From JBEVOS01 sp044226655 (GTDB lineage: Bacteria; Pseudomonadota; Alphaproteobacteria; Caulobacterales; Aquidulcibacteraceae), in the NCBI GenBank assembly GCA_044226655.1, contig JBGAGO010000006.1, positions 1-64,000 on the forward strand: a DNA stretch of 64,000 bases, given 5' to 3'. The notes below the pieces were generated by a model. It did not search any database. It was not told where the DNA came from and was given only the letters and a program-made list of their open reading frames with translations. Shown here piece by piece: positions 1 through 8,149 of the stretch (its first letter is position 1; each line of letters begins with the position of its first letter). Made by a program: the position numbers and the translations under genes.

Positions 1-139
1 GTCCGCAATGCATCAGCACCACGATCGACATGGCGAAGCAGCGATAGGCGTCGATCTCGGGCAGATAGCCCGTCGCGCTGGCGTGCGCGCGCGCCGGCGC
101 CGCCTCGCCCGAATCGATGATCGCCCCAGTCAGCGCCAT
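1..139 (-). CDS. acyltransferase-3 family protein, N-terminal fragment cut by window edge
   Basis: Reading the minus strand from the ATG at 137-139 gives 46 residues open to the window edge. They contain YLPEIDAYRCFAMSIVVLMH, which resembles the first transmembrane helix of acyltransferase-3 (OafA/YrhL, COG1835) proteins, where a P-x-[IL]-D-x-x-R stretch precedes a hydrophobic helix ending in the conserved His. These are integral membrane enzymes that O-acylate surface glycans. An in-frame stop lies upstream of this ATG, so the start is probably right. A GAGGAC stretch just before the ATG could be a weak ribosome site. The next gene on the same strand encodes another acyltransferase, which fits a polysaccharide-modification locus. 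The call rests on one short motif. Confidence 0.55.
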   Translation of the reverse strand, partial: MALTGAIIDSGEAAPARAHASATGYLPEIDAYRCFAMSIVVLMHCG

Positions 140-388
140 GTCCTCATGGATTTTGCCGCGTGGAGAATGTCAATGCGTTTCACGCGCAGCGCGCGCCGCC
201 CCCTGAGTGCAGGCGCCGCTCAAGGGAGAACACGTGCGTCTGCGGTCTGAACGAGACGCAGTGGACGCCGCGAGGGAGGAGGCAATCAACACGCTCCGAC
301 GTTCGCCCGCTCCGAATAAGTTCGGATCGAATTGTTTGCGTCGAGCATCACCCATCGGAGGCTTCGCGTCCGCCTCTTCAGATGGCAG

Positions 389-2008
389 CTAGAACTGCCA
401 GTAGAGGAATTCGCTCTTATCCAGCACGCGCGACATCGCCATCATGGCGATGCTGGCGACGATGATCGTCCAAATGAGATTTGGCCGCCAGGTGATGACC
501 GGCCCAAAGCCACCGATCTTCGCGGGACGGTTGGGCGGATAAAGCGTCGGCTGATAGGGAGCCAGGATTTGAAGCGTGTTCGGCATGAACCACGCAATCG
601 CCATGAGACCGCCAAGCAAAACGTACGGCTTGACAAAATCGACCAGGCCAAGCGCAGCGCCGGCGCCATCGACCGCCGCAGGAACGTGAAGGATCGCGGC
701 GACGGGGCCCGGCAAGGACAGGCCGTTGAGACCGGCCATGCCCTTGCTGATGATAAGGGCGGCATCGACGGAATCGGAGCGGAACCAGGCGTTGGCAAAG
801 GCGACGCCGGCCAGCGTGAGCACAAAGCCCATCAGCGCCCCAGCTAACGCGGCGGGTGCGCCTGCCGGCGCGGGCTGGGGGCCGTACTGGCGCCAAGCAT
901 GGTTGATGACGATGTAGAGGCCGTGCAGGATTCCGAAGATCAGGAAATTGTATCCAGCCCCGTGCCAGATGCCGGCGACAGTCATCGTGAATAGCGTGGG
1001 GCCCGCGAGCATCAGGAGAAAGGCGTAGAGTGGGGATTTCCGCCCCCTCAGCACACCCTTTCCGGCCTTCACGCGGGCGCGCGTCAGTGCAAGCGAGATC
1101 GGGTTGAACAGATACGCCGTCAGGAAGCGCGTCAGCGTCATATGCCAGTGCGCCCAGAAATCGATGATGTTGGTCGTCTTGAGCGGCGAGTCGAAATTGG
1201 TCGGCAGGCGTATGCCAAACAGCAGGGCGACGCCCGAAGCCATGTCGCTATAGGCCGAGAAGTCGAAATAAATCTGCGCCGTGAAGCCGAGCGCGGCAAG
1301 CCAGGCTTGGAAGAAAGGGAGATCGGCGCCCGCGCCGGCCTGCGCGTAAAGCGGGGCGACGACTTCGGAAATCTGGTCCGCGAGGATGACCTTCTTGAAC
1401 AGACCGAAGACGAAAAGCGTGATCCCGGCGGCGAATAGCTGCGGGTTGAACTTCGCGTCCAGTTTCTCGAATTGCGGGACGACCTCGCGATAGTGCGTGA
1501 TTGGGCCCGCGATGAGCGGGGGGAAGAACATCACGAAGAGCAAGAATTCGCGAAACGTGAGCGTCTTGATGCGGCCGGAGGCGACGTCCACCAGGAACGC
1601 GATCTTCTGTAGCGTGATGAACGAAATGCCGAGCGGCAGTACGATCCGCTCCAGCACGAAATTGGCGCCCGAAATGTCGTCGAATATGTGAACGGCGAAG
1701 TTGGCGTATTTGAAATAGCCCAAGAACAAGATGTTGAAGACGATGCCGAAGATCAGAACGATCCTGCGCATTCCAGCTTTTGCAGCATCGCCGACCATGC
1801 TGAGCAGCAGACGCGCGACCGTGAAATTCACGGCGATGGACGCGCCGATGATCCAGAGATTGGCCGGACGCCAGACGGCGTAGAAGAAGATCGACGCCAG
1901 CACCAGCCAAGCCAGCGCGCCCGTCCGAGAGAAGCGCCCGAACAGGTAGAAGCCAAGCACCGCAAGCGGCAGGAATCCGAGGATGAATTCGTTCGAATTG
2001 AAGAGCAT
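389..2008 (-). CDS. MBOAT family membrane-bound O-acyltransferase (AlgI-like)
   Basis: This 539-residue polytopic membrane protein has the membrane-bound O-acyltransferase signature: FWAHWHMTLTRFL, then IWHGAGYNFLIFGILHG, which holds the catalytic His. The length matches the AlgI family. AlgI-type proteins move an acyl group across the inner membrane to a periplasmic partner that decorates a polysaccharide. It is the last gene of a four-gene minus-strand operon, 10 bases downstream of an acyl carrier protein gene. That context suggests the donor is an ACP-bound acyl group rather than free acetyl-CoA. The family call is firm; the acyl group and acceptor are inferred. Confidence 0.93.
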   Translation of the reverse strand: MLFNSNEFILGFLPLAVLGFYLFGRFSRTGALAWLVLASIFFYAVWRPANLWIIGASIAVNFTVARLLLSMVGDAAKAGMRRIVLIFGIVFNILFLGYFKYANFAVHIFDDISGANFVLERIVLPLGISFITLQKIAFLVDVASGRIKTLTFREFLLFVMFFPPLIAGPITHYREVVPQFEKLDAKFNPQLFAAGITLFVFGLFKKVILADQISEVVAPLYAQAGAGADLPFFQAWLAALGFTAQIYFDFSAYSDMASGVALLFGIRLPTNFDSPLKTTNIIDFWAHWHMTLTRFLTAYLFNPISLALTRARVKAGKGVLRGRKSPLYAFLLMLAGPTLFTMTVAGIWHGAGYNFLIFGILHGLYIVINHAWRQYGPQPAPAGAPAALAGALMGFVLTLAGVAFANAWFRSDSVDAALIISKGMAGLNGLSLPGPVAAILHVPAAVDGAGAALGLVDFVKPYVLLGGLMAIAWFMPNTLQILAPYQPTLYPPNRPAKIGGFGPVITWRPNLIWTIIVASIAMMAMSRVLDKSEFLYWQF

Positions 2009-2018
2009 GCGCCGGCCG

Positions 2019-2261
2019 TCAGCCCTTCAGCGCTTTGATCTGGTCGACGACATCGCCGACCGTTTCAAAGGATTCGACATCGCCGACGTTGAACGTCACG
2101 CCGTATTCCATTTCCACGGCGACAATGAAGTTCACGTAGTTGAACGAATCCCAGCGCGGCACGTCGGGCCGCTTGGTCTCGCGTGTCAGCGCAATAGAAT
2201 TGTCGCCCAGGAGGTCGCGTAGAATGCGGGTCAGGGCCTCGAGGATCTCAGCGTCGGTCAT
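2019..2261 (-). CDS. acyl carrier protein
   Basis: This 80-residue acidic protein has the phosphopantetheine attachment motif WDSF, with Ser39 as the expected carrier residue, followed by the helical region typical of ACPs. It is a dedicated carrier, not the housekeeping AcpP. Its start overlaps the end of the FkbH-like gene by 4 bases, so translation is probably coupled, and the MBOAT gene follows 10 bases later. The likely role is to hold an activated acyl unit made by the FkbH-like protein until the MBOAT enzyme takes it. The donor identity is not visible from sequence. Confidence 0.93.
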   Translation of the reverse strand: MTDAEILEALTRILRDLLGDNSIALTRETKRPDVPRWDSFNYVNFIVAVEMEYGVTFNVGDVESFETVGDVVDQIKALKG

Positions 2262-4144
2262 GACTGCTCCTGTCGTTCGATCTCAGTCCGGCGCGGCGCG
2301 TAGGTCGCGAGGTCGAGACGCCAGCGCTCGGCGCCGGGCGCGGCCGCCTCGTCTCGCGAGAAGCCGAGCTGCTCGAAGAGATTGGCGATGACCGCGTTCT
2401 TGGCGGTGGGAGCGAAGTCGGCCCGGATGGCGCCGGCGCCGAGCGCCCGCGCGGCGTCCACGAGAATATTGAGCGCCTCGTCTTCGAGCTGGCGCGCGAA
2501 CACGCGGCAGCTCATCACCCAATTGGCGAGATCGAGCACGCCCGGCTCGCCTGCCGCGGGCTGGGCGACCATCACGCTGACGATGCCATTATCGCCCATG
2601 CGGTCGATCAGGCGGAATTGCAGCACCAGAGAATTAGGATCGGCGGCGAAGGCGCGAATCTCATCCTCTGTGCGGCGTAGCGTCGTCGTATTGAACTGAT
2701 TGGTCTTGTTGATGAGCTGCGTGACGCGAGCGAGGTCGACCGGACGCGCCTTGCCGGCGACGACTTTCATGTCGAGCTGCTTGAGGAAGGCGCTCATGTC
2801 GCCCGCGTTTTCCAGGAGCGCCTGGCGCTGCATATTGGCAGCGTATTGTTCGGCGCGCTCGCGATCATCCTCGGTAAAGGCGATAGCTTCGAAATACCCC
2901 GCTTCGGCAAGCGTGCTCACATAATGCGCAGGATCGGCCGGCATTTCAGGCACCGCCACCAGCGGCAATGCAAGGCGAACCTGTTCGCGCTCGACCGGAT
3001 TGTCATCGACGAAAACGAGGCTGTCGATGCCGATATTGAGTTTGGCCGCGATGGCCTGGAGGTTGTCGGCCTTGTTCGTCCAGTTGGCCGCGAAGACGGC
3101 GAAATCTTCGAGTTTCAACGCCATTTCCGGATGATCGCGGAAGGCCGACTCGGCGATGGCCAACTCGTTCTTCGAGCAAACGGCGAGGATTATGCCGCGC
3201 TCCTTGAGGGCCTTCGCGTAGACCTGCAGAGCAAGATGGGCTTCGCCCAGGCCGCTGCCCTGACCGAGTACGATGCCCTCAACGCCGTCATCGCCGATAA
3301 CCCCGCCCCAAAGCGTGTTGTCGAGGTCGAGTACGAGGCATTTGCGCGATTTGCCGCGCGCCGCGCCGAGCAGCCGGGCGACCAAGTCCCCGTAAAGACC
3401 CGCGGCCGGAGGGGAAATCTCGAACTTGCCCTGCAGCCAGCGGGCGGGTTCGTGCCAATGGTCGAGCCCTTCGCGGGCGCTGGCGCGTGCGGCGTCGAGC
3501 CAGAGCACGCCATCCTCGTAGGCGGCGTCGGCGAGGGCTGCGTTGAGGCGCGCGGTCAGGCGCGCCGGCGCGCCCGGCGCGAGCGCGTCGAGCCCGCCGA
3601 ACAGCGTCGGCGCGCGGTCCAGGAAGGATTGCTGCAGCACGAGCGCATTGAAGCGCGACTTAGCTTCGCGCCACAGCGCACGGATATCGGCGATTGCAGC
3701 TGCAATCAGCGCTTCGGCTTCGCTCTTGTTCGAGGCGAGCGGCGCGCCGCGGATGAAGTCGTCAGCCGCGAGCGACAAGAGGATGGCGTTGGGCTCGAAG
3801 CGGCGCAGTGCCGAATTGGGATCAAGCAACTCTTGCCTGTAAAGGCCGAACCCTCCGCCATAGGTCGAAATGCGCAGGCCGCGCCGTAAGCCGGCGACGC
3901 GGATCGGCGGCAACAGATGATCGATTGTGGCGGAGGAGAGCACAGCGAGTTTGATGGAATCGAAACGGCCGCCGGCCGTGTCCGGCGCGCGTGCGAGCGC
4001 TGCATCGAGCTGGATGGTTTCGATGAATCCCAGACGTTGTTCAGCGAGCTGCGCCAGCGCCTCAATACGAGGCTGGGGATCCGCGAGAGCCTCCGCCTCG
4101 GCGAGTCGCTCGCGAAAATTGCGGGAGGGCGGCAGCCATTTCAC
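2258..4144 (-). CDS. FkbH-like HAD-IIIC family protein (acyl-ACP loading enzyme)
   Basis: This 628-residue protein has the FkbH layout: an N-terminal SGNH-like region (about 65-260), a HAD phosphatase-type domain with the DxDxT motif at Asp273-Leu-Asp275-Asn-Thr277 within VLDLDNTLWGG, and a C-terminal acetyltransferase-like domain with RMGDNGIVSV. Characterised FkbH-family enzymes in polyketide pathways dephosphorylate 1,3-bisphosphoglycerate and load the glyceryl unit onto an ACP. Here an ACP gene follows with a 4-base overlap and an MBOAT gene comes next, so the expected product is an acyl-ACP (possibly glyceryl-ACP) used to modify a glycan. It overlaps the upstream SGNH gene by 4 bases. 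Family is firm, substrate is inferred. Confidence 0.9.
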   Translation of the reverse strand: MKWLPPSRNFRERLAEAEALADPQPRIEALAQLAEQRLGFIETIQLDAALARAPDTAGGRFDSIKLAVLSSATIDHLLPPIRVAGLRRGLRISTYGGGFGLYRQELLDPNSALRRFEPNAILLSLAADDFIRGAPLASNKSEAEALIAAAIADIRALWREAKSRFNALVLQQSFLDRAPTLFGGLDALAPGAPARLTARLNAALADAAYEDGVLWLDAARASAREGLDHWHEPARWLQGKFEISPPAAGLYGDLVARLLGAARGKSRKCLVLDLDNTLWGGVIGDDGVEGIVLGQGSGLGEAHLALQVYAKALKERGIILAVCSKNELAIAESAFRDHPEMALKLEDFAVFAANWTNKADNLQAIAAKLNIGIDSLVFVDDNPVEREQVRLALPLVAVPEMPADPAHYVSTLAEAGYFEAIAFTEDDRERAEQYAANMQRQALLENAGDMSAFLKQLDMKVVAGKARPVDLARVTQLINKTNQFNTTTLRRTEDEIRAFAADPNSLVLQFRLIDRMGDNGIVSVMVAQPAAGEPGVLDLANWVMSCRVFARQLEDEALNILVDAARALGAGAIRADFAPTAKNAVIANLFEQLGFSRDEAAAPGAERWRLDLATYAPRRTEIERQEQS

Positions 4145-5109
4145 GGAGCGTGCCGCTCATTGCTCAGGCAGCGCAGGATGTCGGGACCAATTTCCGGTAC
4201 GAGCGCGTCCGCGAAGCGCTGCGCGCTTTCCGGTGAGAGGTGGTTATAGTCGAATGTCTGAAGCGGCTGCACCCGGGGCGAATGGAGCTGATAGCCCAGC
4301 GCATCGGCAATAGCCTGCGCAGTGGCGGGATCGTTGTTGTATGTCGGCACGTAGATGAAGACGACACATTCGCGCGGCACGCCGAGCTCGCCGATGAACG
4401 ATCGTGCAAGCGGCACGGCGCGCTCGACCACATCGGTTCGCACACGTGTTGGGGGCAGGATGTCGGCGTTTTCGCGCGGGCCAAGATAGACCCATTGGCC
4501 AGTCGTACGACGACGATACATCGAATAGCGGTCGCCGCAGATCGACGTTTTAGAACAGATCATGCGGTGCAGGGGCTGCCAGGCCCGCTTTAACTGATAG
4601 CGGGCGTAGGAATCGGGACTGTGCAAGATCTCCTGTGCCGGGAGGGTCTCATCGGGAACGAAGAAATCATCGAGATTGATGACATAAGCGCGGGCGCGCG
4701 GGTGAAGGCGCCGGAGAAGCGGCCGGAAGAACTGCATGTTCTCGCCGTACGTGAAACCCATCAGGTAATAGCTGATGTCGTGTTCGGCGAACCATGCGCT
4801 GACCGATGGCGGCGCCGACAAGGCATGCTCGACGCGGCTGTTGCCGATGAAGAGCACCTGGGCGGCGGCGGCGGATTCACGGATGTCAGGCTCGATCCCG
4901 TACCAAAATGCGCCGTGATCGTAGTCGGTGTACCCGCGCGCTTGGCAGTAGATGAGGTAGTAGTCCTTGGAATCCAGATCGGCCGCCGGGCAGCGCAGCA
5001 CGGATGCAGCCTGCGCGAAGAACCCCGCCGCCAACACGGCGACGATGACCACGACATAGGCCACGGCGGCGACCGCCGAGCCCAGCGTCGATTGAGAAGT
5101 TGGGGCCAT
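4141..5109 (-). CDS. membrane-anchored SGNH-like protein of an O-acylation cassette
   Basis: The protein has 322 residues from the ATG at 5107-5109, which follows GGGAGC at good spacing; an in-frame start 33 bases upstream is less likely. Residues 13-36 form one transmembrane anchor, so the rest should be periplasmic. VLFIGNSR places a Ser at 91 where SGNH hydrolases have their block-I nucleophile. DYNHLSPESA near the C-terminus (Asp287, His290) matches the block-V DxxH of the family. MBOAT acyltransferases often work with a periplasmic SGNH protein that performs the final transfer, as with AlgX or DltD. It is the first gene of the operon with the FkbH-like, ACP and MBOAT genes. The SGNH assignment is read from two motifs only. 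Confidence 0.7.
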   Translation of the reverse strand: MAPTSQSTLGSAVAAVAYVVVIVAVLAAGFFAQAASVLRCPAADLDSKDYYLIYCQARGYTDYDHGAFWYGIEPDIRESAAAAQVLFIGNSRVEHALSAPPSVSAWFAEHDISYYLMGFTYGENMQFFRPLLRRLHPRARAYVINLDDFFVPDETLPAQEILHSPDSYARYQLKRAWQPLHRMICSKTSICGDRYSMYRRRTTGQWVYLGPRENADILPPTRVRTDVVERAVPLARSFIGELGVPRECVVFIYVPTYNNDPATAQAIADALGYQLHSPRVQPLQTFDYNHLSPESAQRFADALVPEIGPDILRCLSNERHAP

Positions 5110-5290
5110 GGCTAGGCGCTCCCGGCCGGCGCCCTCAGGCATCCGCCACCCGACAAGCGTCCGAACTCAACGCGCGCACTCGGCACGAACCCACCCCGCG
5201 AATTACAGAATACCTCAGGGATATCGAGCGAACAAGACGCGCAATGCCCGCGCGACGCTTCGCGTGAATGCTGTAGCGTTTGTCGCAGGC

Positions 5291-5755
5291 TCAGATGTCC
5301 TCAAGCAATTCAATAAGACCCATGCCGACGACGTTGTAAAAGGAGACGTGACGGCCGCCGAACAACACGGCAGGCTTGCGCGGCGCCACGCGCAGCGGCC
5401 GCAATCCCGCGTCACTCATTTGTTGCAGCGAGCGTTGCAGGTCGGCTGTGCGATAGCAGACATGGTAAACAATCCCGTTCTGATGGCGCTCGACGAGCAC
5501 ATCGACCGGTCCGGGCGTATCGGTGGGCGATACAATCTCGATTGCCGGCATAGTCGGGTGCGTGCACATGATGAGCCGCACATTTTGCTCCGGGTCGGTG
5601 ATCGGCGCGCCAACCGCGTAGCCCATGGCGCGCACGAAGGCGATGGCAGGCTCGCGCTGGCGAACCGCTACGCCGAGGTGATGAAAGTCCAGTCCGAGAT
5701 CGACGCTCAGCGGTTCCCCCTTTGGGTGAAGATTGCTCGGTTCCGAGACGTGCAA
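5291..5755 (-). CDS. VOC superfamily protein (glyoxalase/methylmalonyl-CoA epimerase-like)
   Basis: This 154-residue protein has one vicinal-oxygen-chelate fold with two beta-alpha-beta-beta-beta halves. LDFHHLGVAV opens the first half, MPAIEIVSPT supplies a Glu at a usual metal position, GIVYHVCYRT opens the second, and MGLIELLEDI ends it. His, Glu, His and Glu at these four places match the metal ligands of VOC lyases and epimerases. The layout resembles methylmalonyl-CoA epimerase-like proteins. The gene lies upstream of the SGNH-FkbH-ACP-MBOAT operon on the same strand with a 181-base gap, so it may process the acyl donor, but this is context only. The exact reaction is unknown. Confidence 0.75.
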   Translation of the reverse strand: MHVSEPSNLHPKGEPLSVDLGLDFHHLGVAVRQREPAIAFVRAMGYAVGAPITDPEQNVRLIMCTHPTMPAIEIVSPTDTPGPVDVLVERHQNGIVYHVCYRTADLQRSLQQMSDAGLRPLRVAPRKPAVLFGGRHVSFYNVVGMGLIELLEDI

Positions 5756-5803
5756 TAGACGCGAAGCTCATCCCGTCGCAATGCTCGTCCCTAACGCGGA
5801 TGG

Positions 5804-7543
5804 TCAATGGTGGCCTTCAGGCACACTATTGAGGAAGGCGAGAACGTCACCGATCTGATCCTGGTTGAGTCCCGGCGGCGGCATGATCGTGCCGGGCGCA
5901 TCGACGGCCGGATTGGAAAGGAAGTGGCGCATCCGCGCCTCAGTCCAGACGCCGCCATGCCGGGACAACCCCTCCGAATAGCCAAACCCGGGCACCGAGG
6001 CGACGCGGCGGCCGCGGACGCCATCGAGCGGTGGACCTGCGCCGATTTCGCCAGACAGAGAATGGCAGGAGGCGCAGGCGCTGAGGAAGGTCAGGTGGCC
6101 GCGGTCCGACGCGCTGCGGGAGCCCCGCCCGGGCGCCTCTTCTTCCGCCGGAGGGGGCAGTGCGTCGAGGCCTCCAATGACGGGCGCGTTCGGCTCGTCC
6201 GCGTGCCGATCTGCATTGCGGATCAGAATGAGGCGGCCGCCATCCGCCAGGATCGCGATGCGCCCGTCGTGAAGCGAGATGATGTCGCGAAGCCGATAGC
6301 GATCGACGAGTATCGGCTCTGCATAAACGATGTCGTCGCCTTCGGTCCTCAGCAGGTAGAGCGTGCTCTGTCTGAGCGAGCAGAGCAGCAGGGCGCCCGC
6401 CCAATTGGGGAATTCCGCCGGGTCGGGTTCAATCAGATTGCTGATGCCGATCGAGGGCACGAATGCAAAACGCGGGTGAGCATAGCCGTCGTGGCGGCCC
6501 GGTCGGGGATTGGCCGGCCAGTTTGTCGGCGGTGATCCATACGCCATGCCATAGGTGACGATGGGCCAGCCGTAATTGACGCCGCGGACCATGAGGTTGA
6601 CCTCGTCGCCGCCCTGCGGGCCGTGTTCAGTTTCCCAAATGCGTCCATCGCGCGCAATCGTAAGGCCTTCCGGATTTCGCAATCCGATGGCGAAATGTCG
6701 TGAACGGCCGGTGGCAAGATCGAGTTCAATCAGCTTGCCCAGGTCGTTGCGCTCATCCATCGAGAAGGCCTGTTCGCCAAAGAACCCGTCGAATTGATAG
6801 TCGCCGGTCGAGATGAGGAGCGTGCTCGGGTTCAGCAGCACGAGCCGGCCGCCGGAGGCCATGCCGGTGAAGAGGTAGCCGCGCGATTTCAGCGGCACGC
6901 AGGGTGTGGCCTTCCAAACGTCTCGCCAAGGGCCTGCAGCCTGAACGTCGCGTCCGTTCACGCTCAACGGCAACACGGCGACGACGAAATCAAAACAATT
7001 GCCGGAGAAACGGTTGAAGCTGGCGTAAAGATTGACGCGACCTTCGCCGGACCGAACGGCGAGCAGATCGTGCAGGCGCACTTGTTCGACGTCGAACAAG
7101 ACGTTGGTGAAGAGCGGCGAGCGTCGCAGCGCGTCCATGTTCATTTGAGCGGGCGCGTTGAGGACGTGTAGCTGATAGTCGCGATCCAAGTAGCTCAATG
7201 CGCCCTTTGGGGAGGCGATGACGATGTTGTCGCCAACCTCCGCGATCGCGCCGCCCTGCGCTGTCGCCCGCGAAATCTGCCGTGTAACGGTTTCGATCGT
7301 ATGGACGTTGGTTTCGATCCGGACCCAGGGACGTTCGGGCGTGGGGACAAGCTTATTGTAAATGCGGTTCGGCAAATCCTGCTGCTGCACGACCATGCCG
7401 GCGAGGATGCCGATCGCCAGCGCGGCGGCCAACGCAAAAGCGCGGCCCAGCCAAGTATTGAACCACGACAAAAGCGCGCTGAGGGCGTTGCGGACGGCCA
7501 TGGCTATCCGGCGTGCTGCGCTTTGGCTCGCGCTTTCACTCAT
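5804..7543 (-). CDS. membrane-anchored PQQ-type sugar dehydrogenase fused to cytochrome c
   Basis: The ATG at 7541-7543, preceded by GGGGGT, gives 579 residues; a longer frame reaches 7705 but lacks support. A transmembrane helix near residues 25-45 anchors it in the inner membrane with the rest in the periplasm. The body is a glucose/sorbosone dehydrogenase beta-propeller, with GLRNPEGL and the TEHGPQGGDEVNL stretch typical of soluble aldose dehydrogenases. The C-terminus is a class I cytochrome c with CASCH at 490-494 and a probable axial Met554 in TIMPPPG. It would oxidise a sugar and pass electrons within one chain to the respiratory system. Its position among polysaccharide genes is unusual. 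The substrate is unknown. Confidence 0.85.
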   Translation of the reverse strand: MSESASQSAARRIAMAVRNALSALLSWFNTWLGRAFALAAALAIGILAGMVVQQQDLPNRIYNKLVPTPERPWVRIETNVHTIETVTRQISRATAQGGAIAEVGDNIVIASPKGALSYLDRDYQLHVLNAPAQMNMDALRRSPLFTNVLFDVEQVRLHDLLAVRSGEGRVNLYASFNRFSGNCFDFVVAVLPLSVNGRDVQAAGPWRDVWKATPCVPLKSRGYLFTGMASGGRLVLLNPSTLLISTGDYQFDGFFGEQAFSMDERNDLGKLIELDLATGRSRHFAIGLRNPEGLTIARDGRIWETEHGPQGGDEVNLMVRGVNYGWPIVTYGMAYGSPPTNWPANPRPGRHDGYAHPRFAFVPSIGISNLIEPDPAEFPNWAGALLLCSLRQSTLYLLRTEGDDIVYAEPILVDRYRLRDIISLHDGRIAILADGGRLILIRNADRHADEPNAPVIGGLDALPPPAEEEAPGRGSRSASDRGHLTFLSACASCHSLSGEIGAGPPLDGVRGRRVASVPGFGYSEGLSRHGGVWTEARMRHFLSNPAVDAPGTIMPPPGLNQDQIGDVLAFLNSVPEGHH

Positions 7544-8149
7544 GACTACCCCCAAGGCACCTTCAGGCTTGTGCTGGCCGAAGGCAAGAGCGCTTTGCCG
7601 CGATCTCATTTCAGCGCTGTTCGAGACGCGCCCGCCGGGCGCTGGGTCAGGACCGCCGACGGACGTTGCGCGCGCCAAGGCGCGATCAACCCCGGTAAAT
7701 TCCAATTTGCCGCGCTGACTTTTACACCAATCCCGCGCTAATATGTGCTCGGCGCCTGTGCGACACGGATAGTCTGACGCGAGAGGCAGATATGTTCGAG
7801 CCCGCTCTATGCTCGCTCTTCACGCGCGTTTTGGCGGATGGTTTCGAAGCGTCCCGCGTGGCCGCCGCGCGATCCGTGGGCGGGTTATGGTTTACGGCCT
7901 TCGATTTGGAGCGTTCCGCGGCTCCGCCCTGCGCGCAAATTGGATTTGCGGCGCCCAATAGATGTGCGGGGGAGGGCTTCGCGGGGGGCTTTTTCGCTAG
8001 GCTCGACGAGACCGCCGCCATTCGCGCAAGCTCCGGCGAGGCAGAGTCTGATCGGTGCACACATCTCGGTGCGACCGCGACGAGTGCGCAGGCGGTGGCT
8101 GCGTGAGCCGCGCAATCCCTGCGGCGCTCCCTAACACGGGAGCGCGCGC
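7544..8149. other. 606-base divergent intergenic region
   Basis: This region separates the minus-strand dehydrogenase from the plus-strand second MBOAT gene and should hold promoters for both. An open frame of 104 codons (7792-8106, plus strand) has no recognisable domain and no clear ribosome site, so it is not called as a gene. GGGGGGCTTTTTCGC around 7985-8000 is GC-rich followed by T residues but lacks a convincing stem. I see no RNA gene or repeat. Confidence 0.4.

Noticed and set aside
7792..8106. Possible small gene of 104 codons in the 7.5-8.1 kb gap
   Set aside because: No ribosome site, no recognisable domain and composition like intergenic GC-rich DNA.
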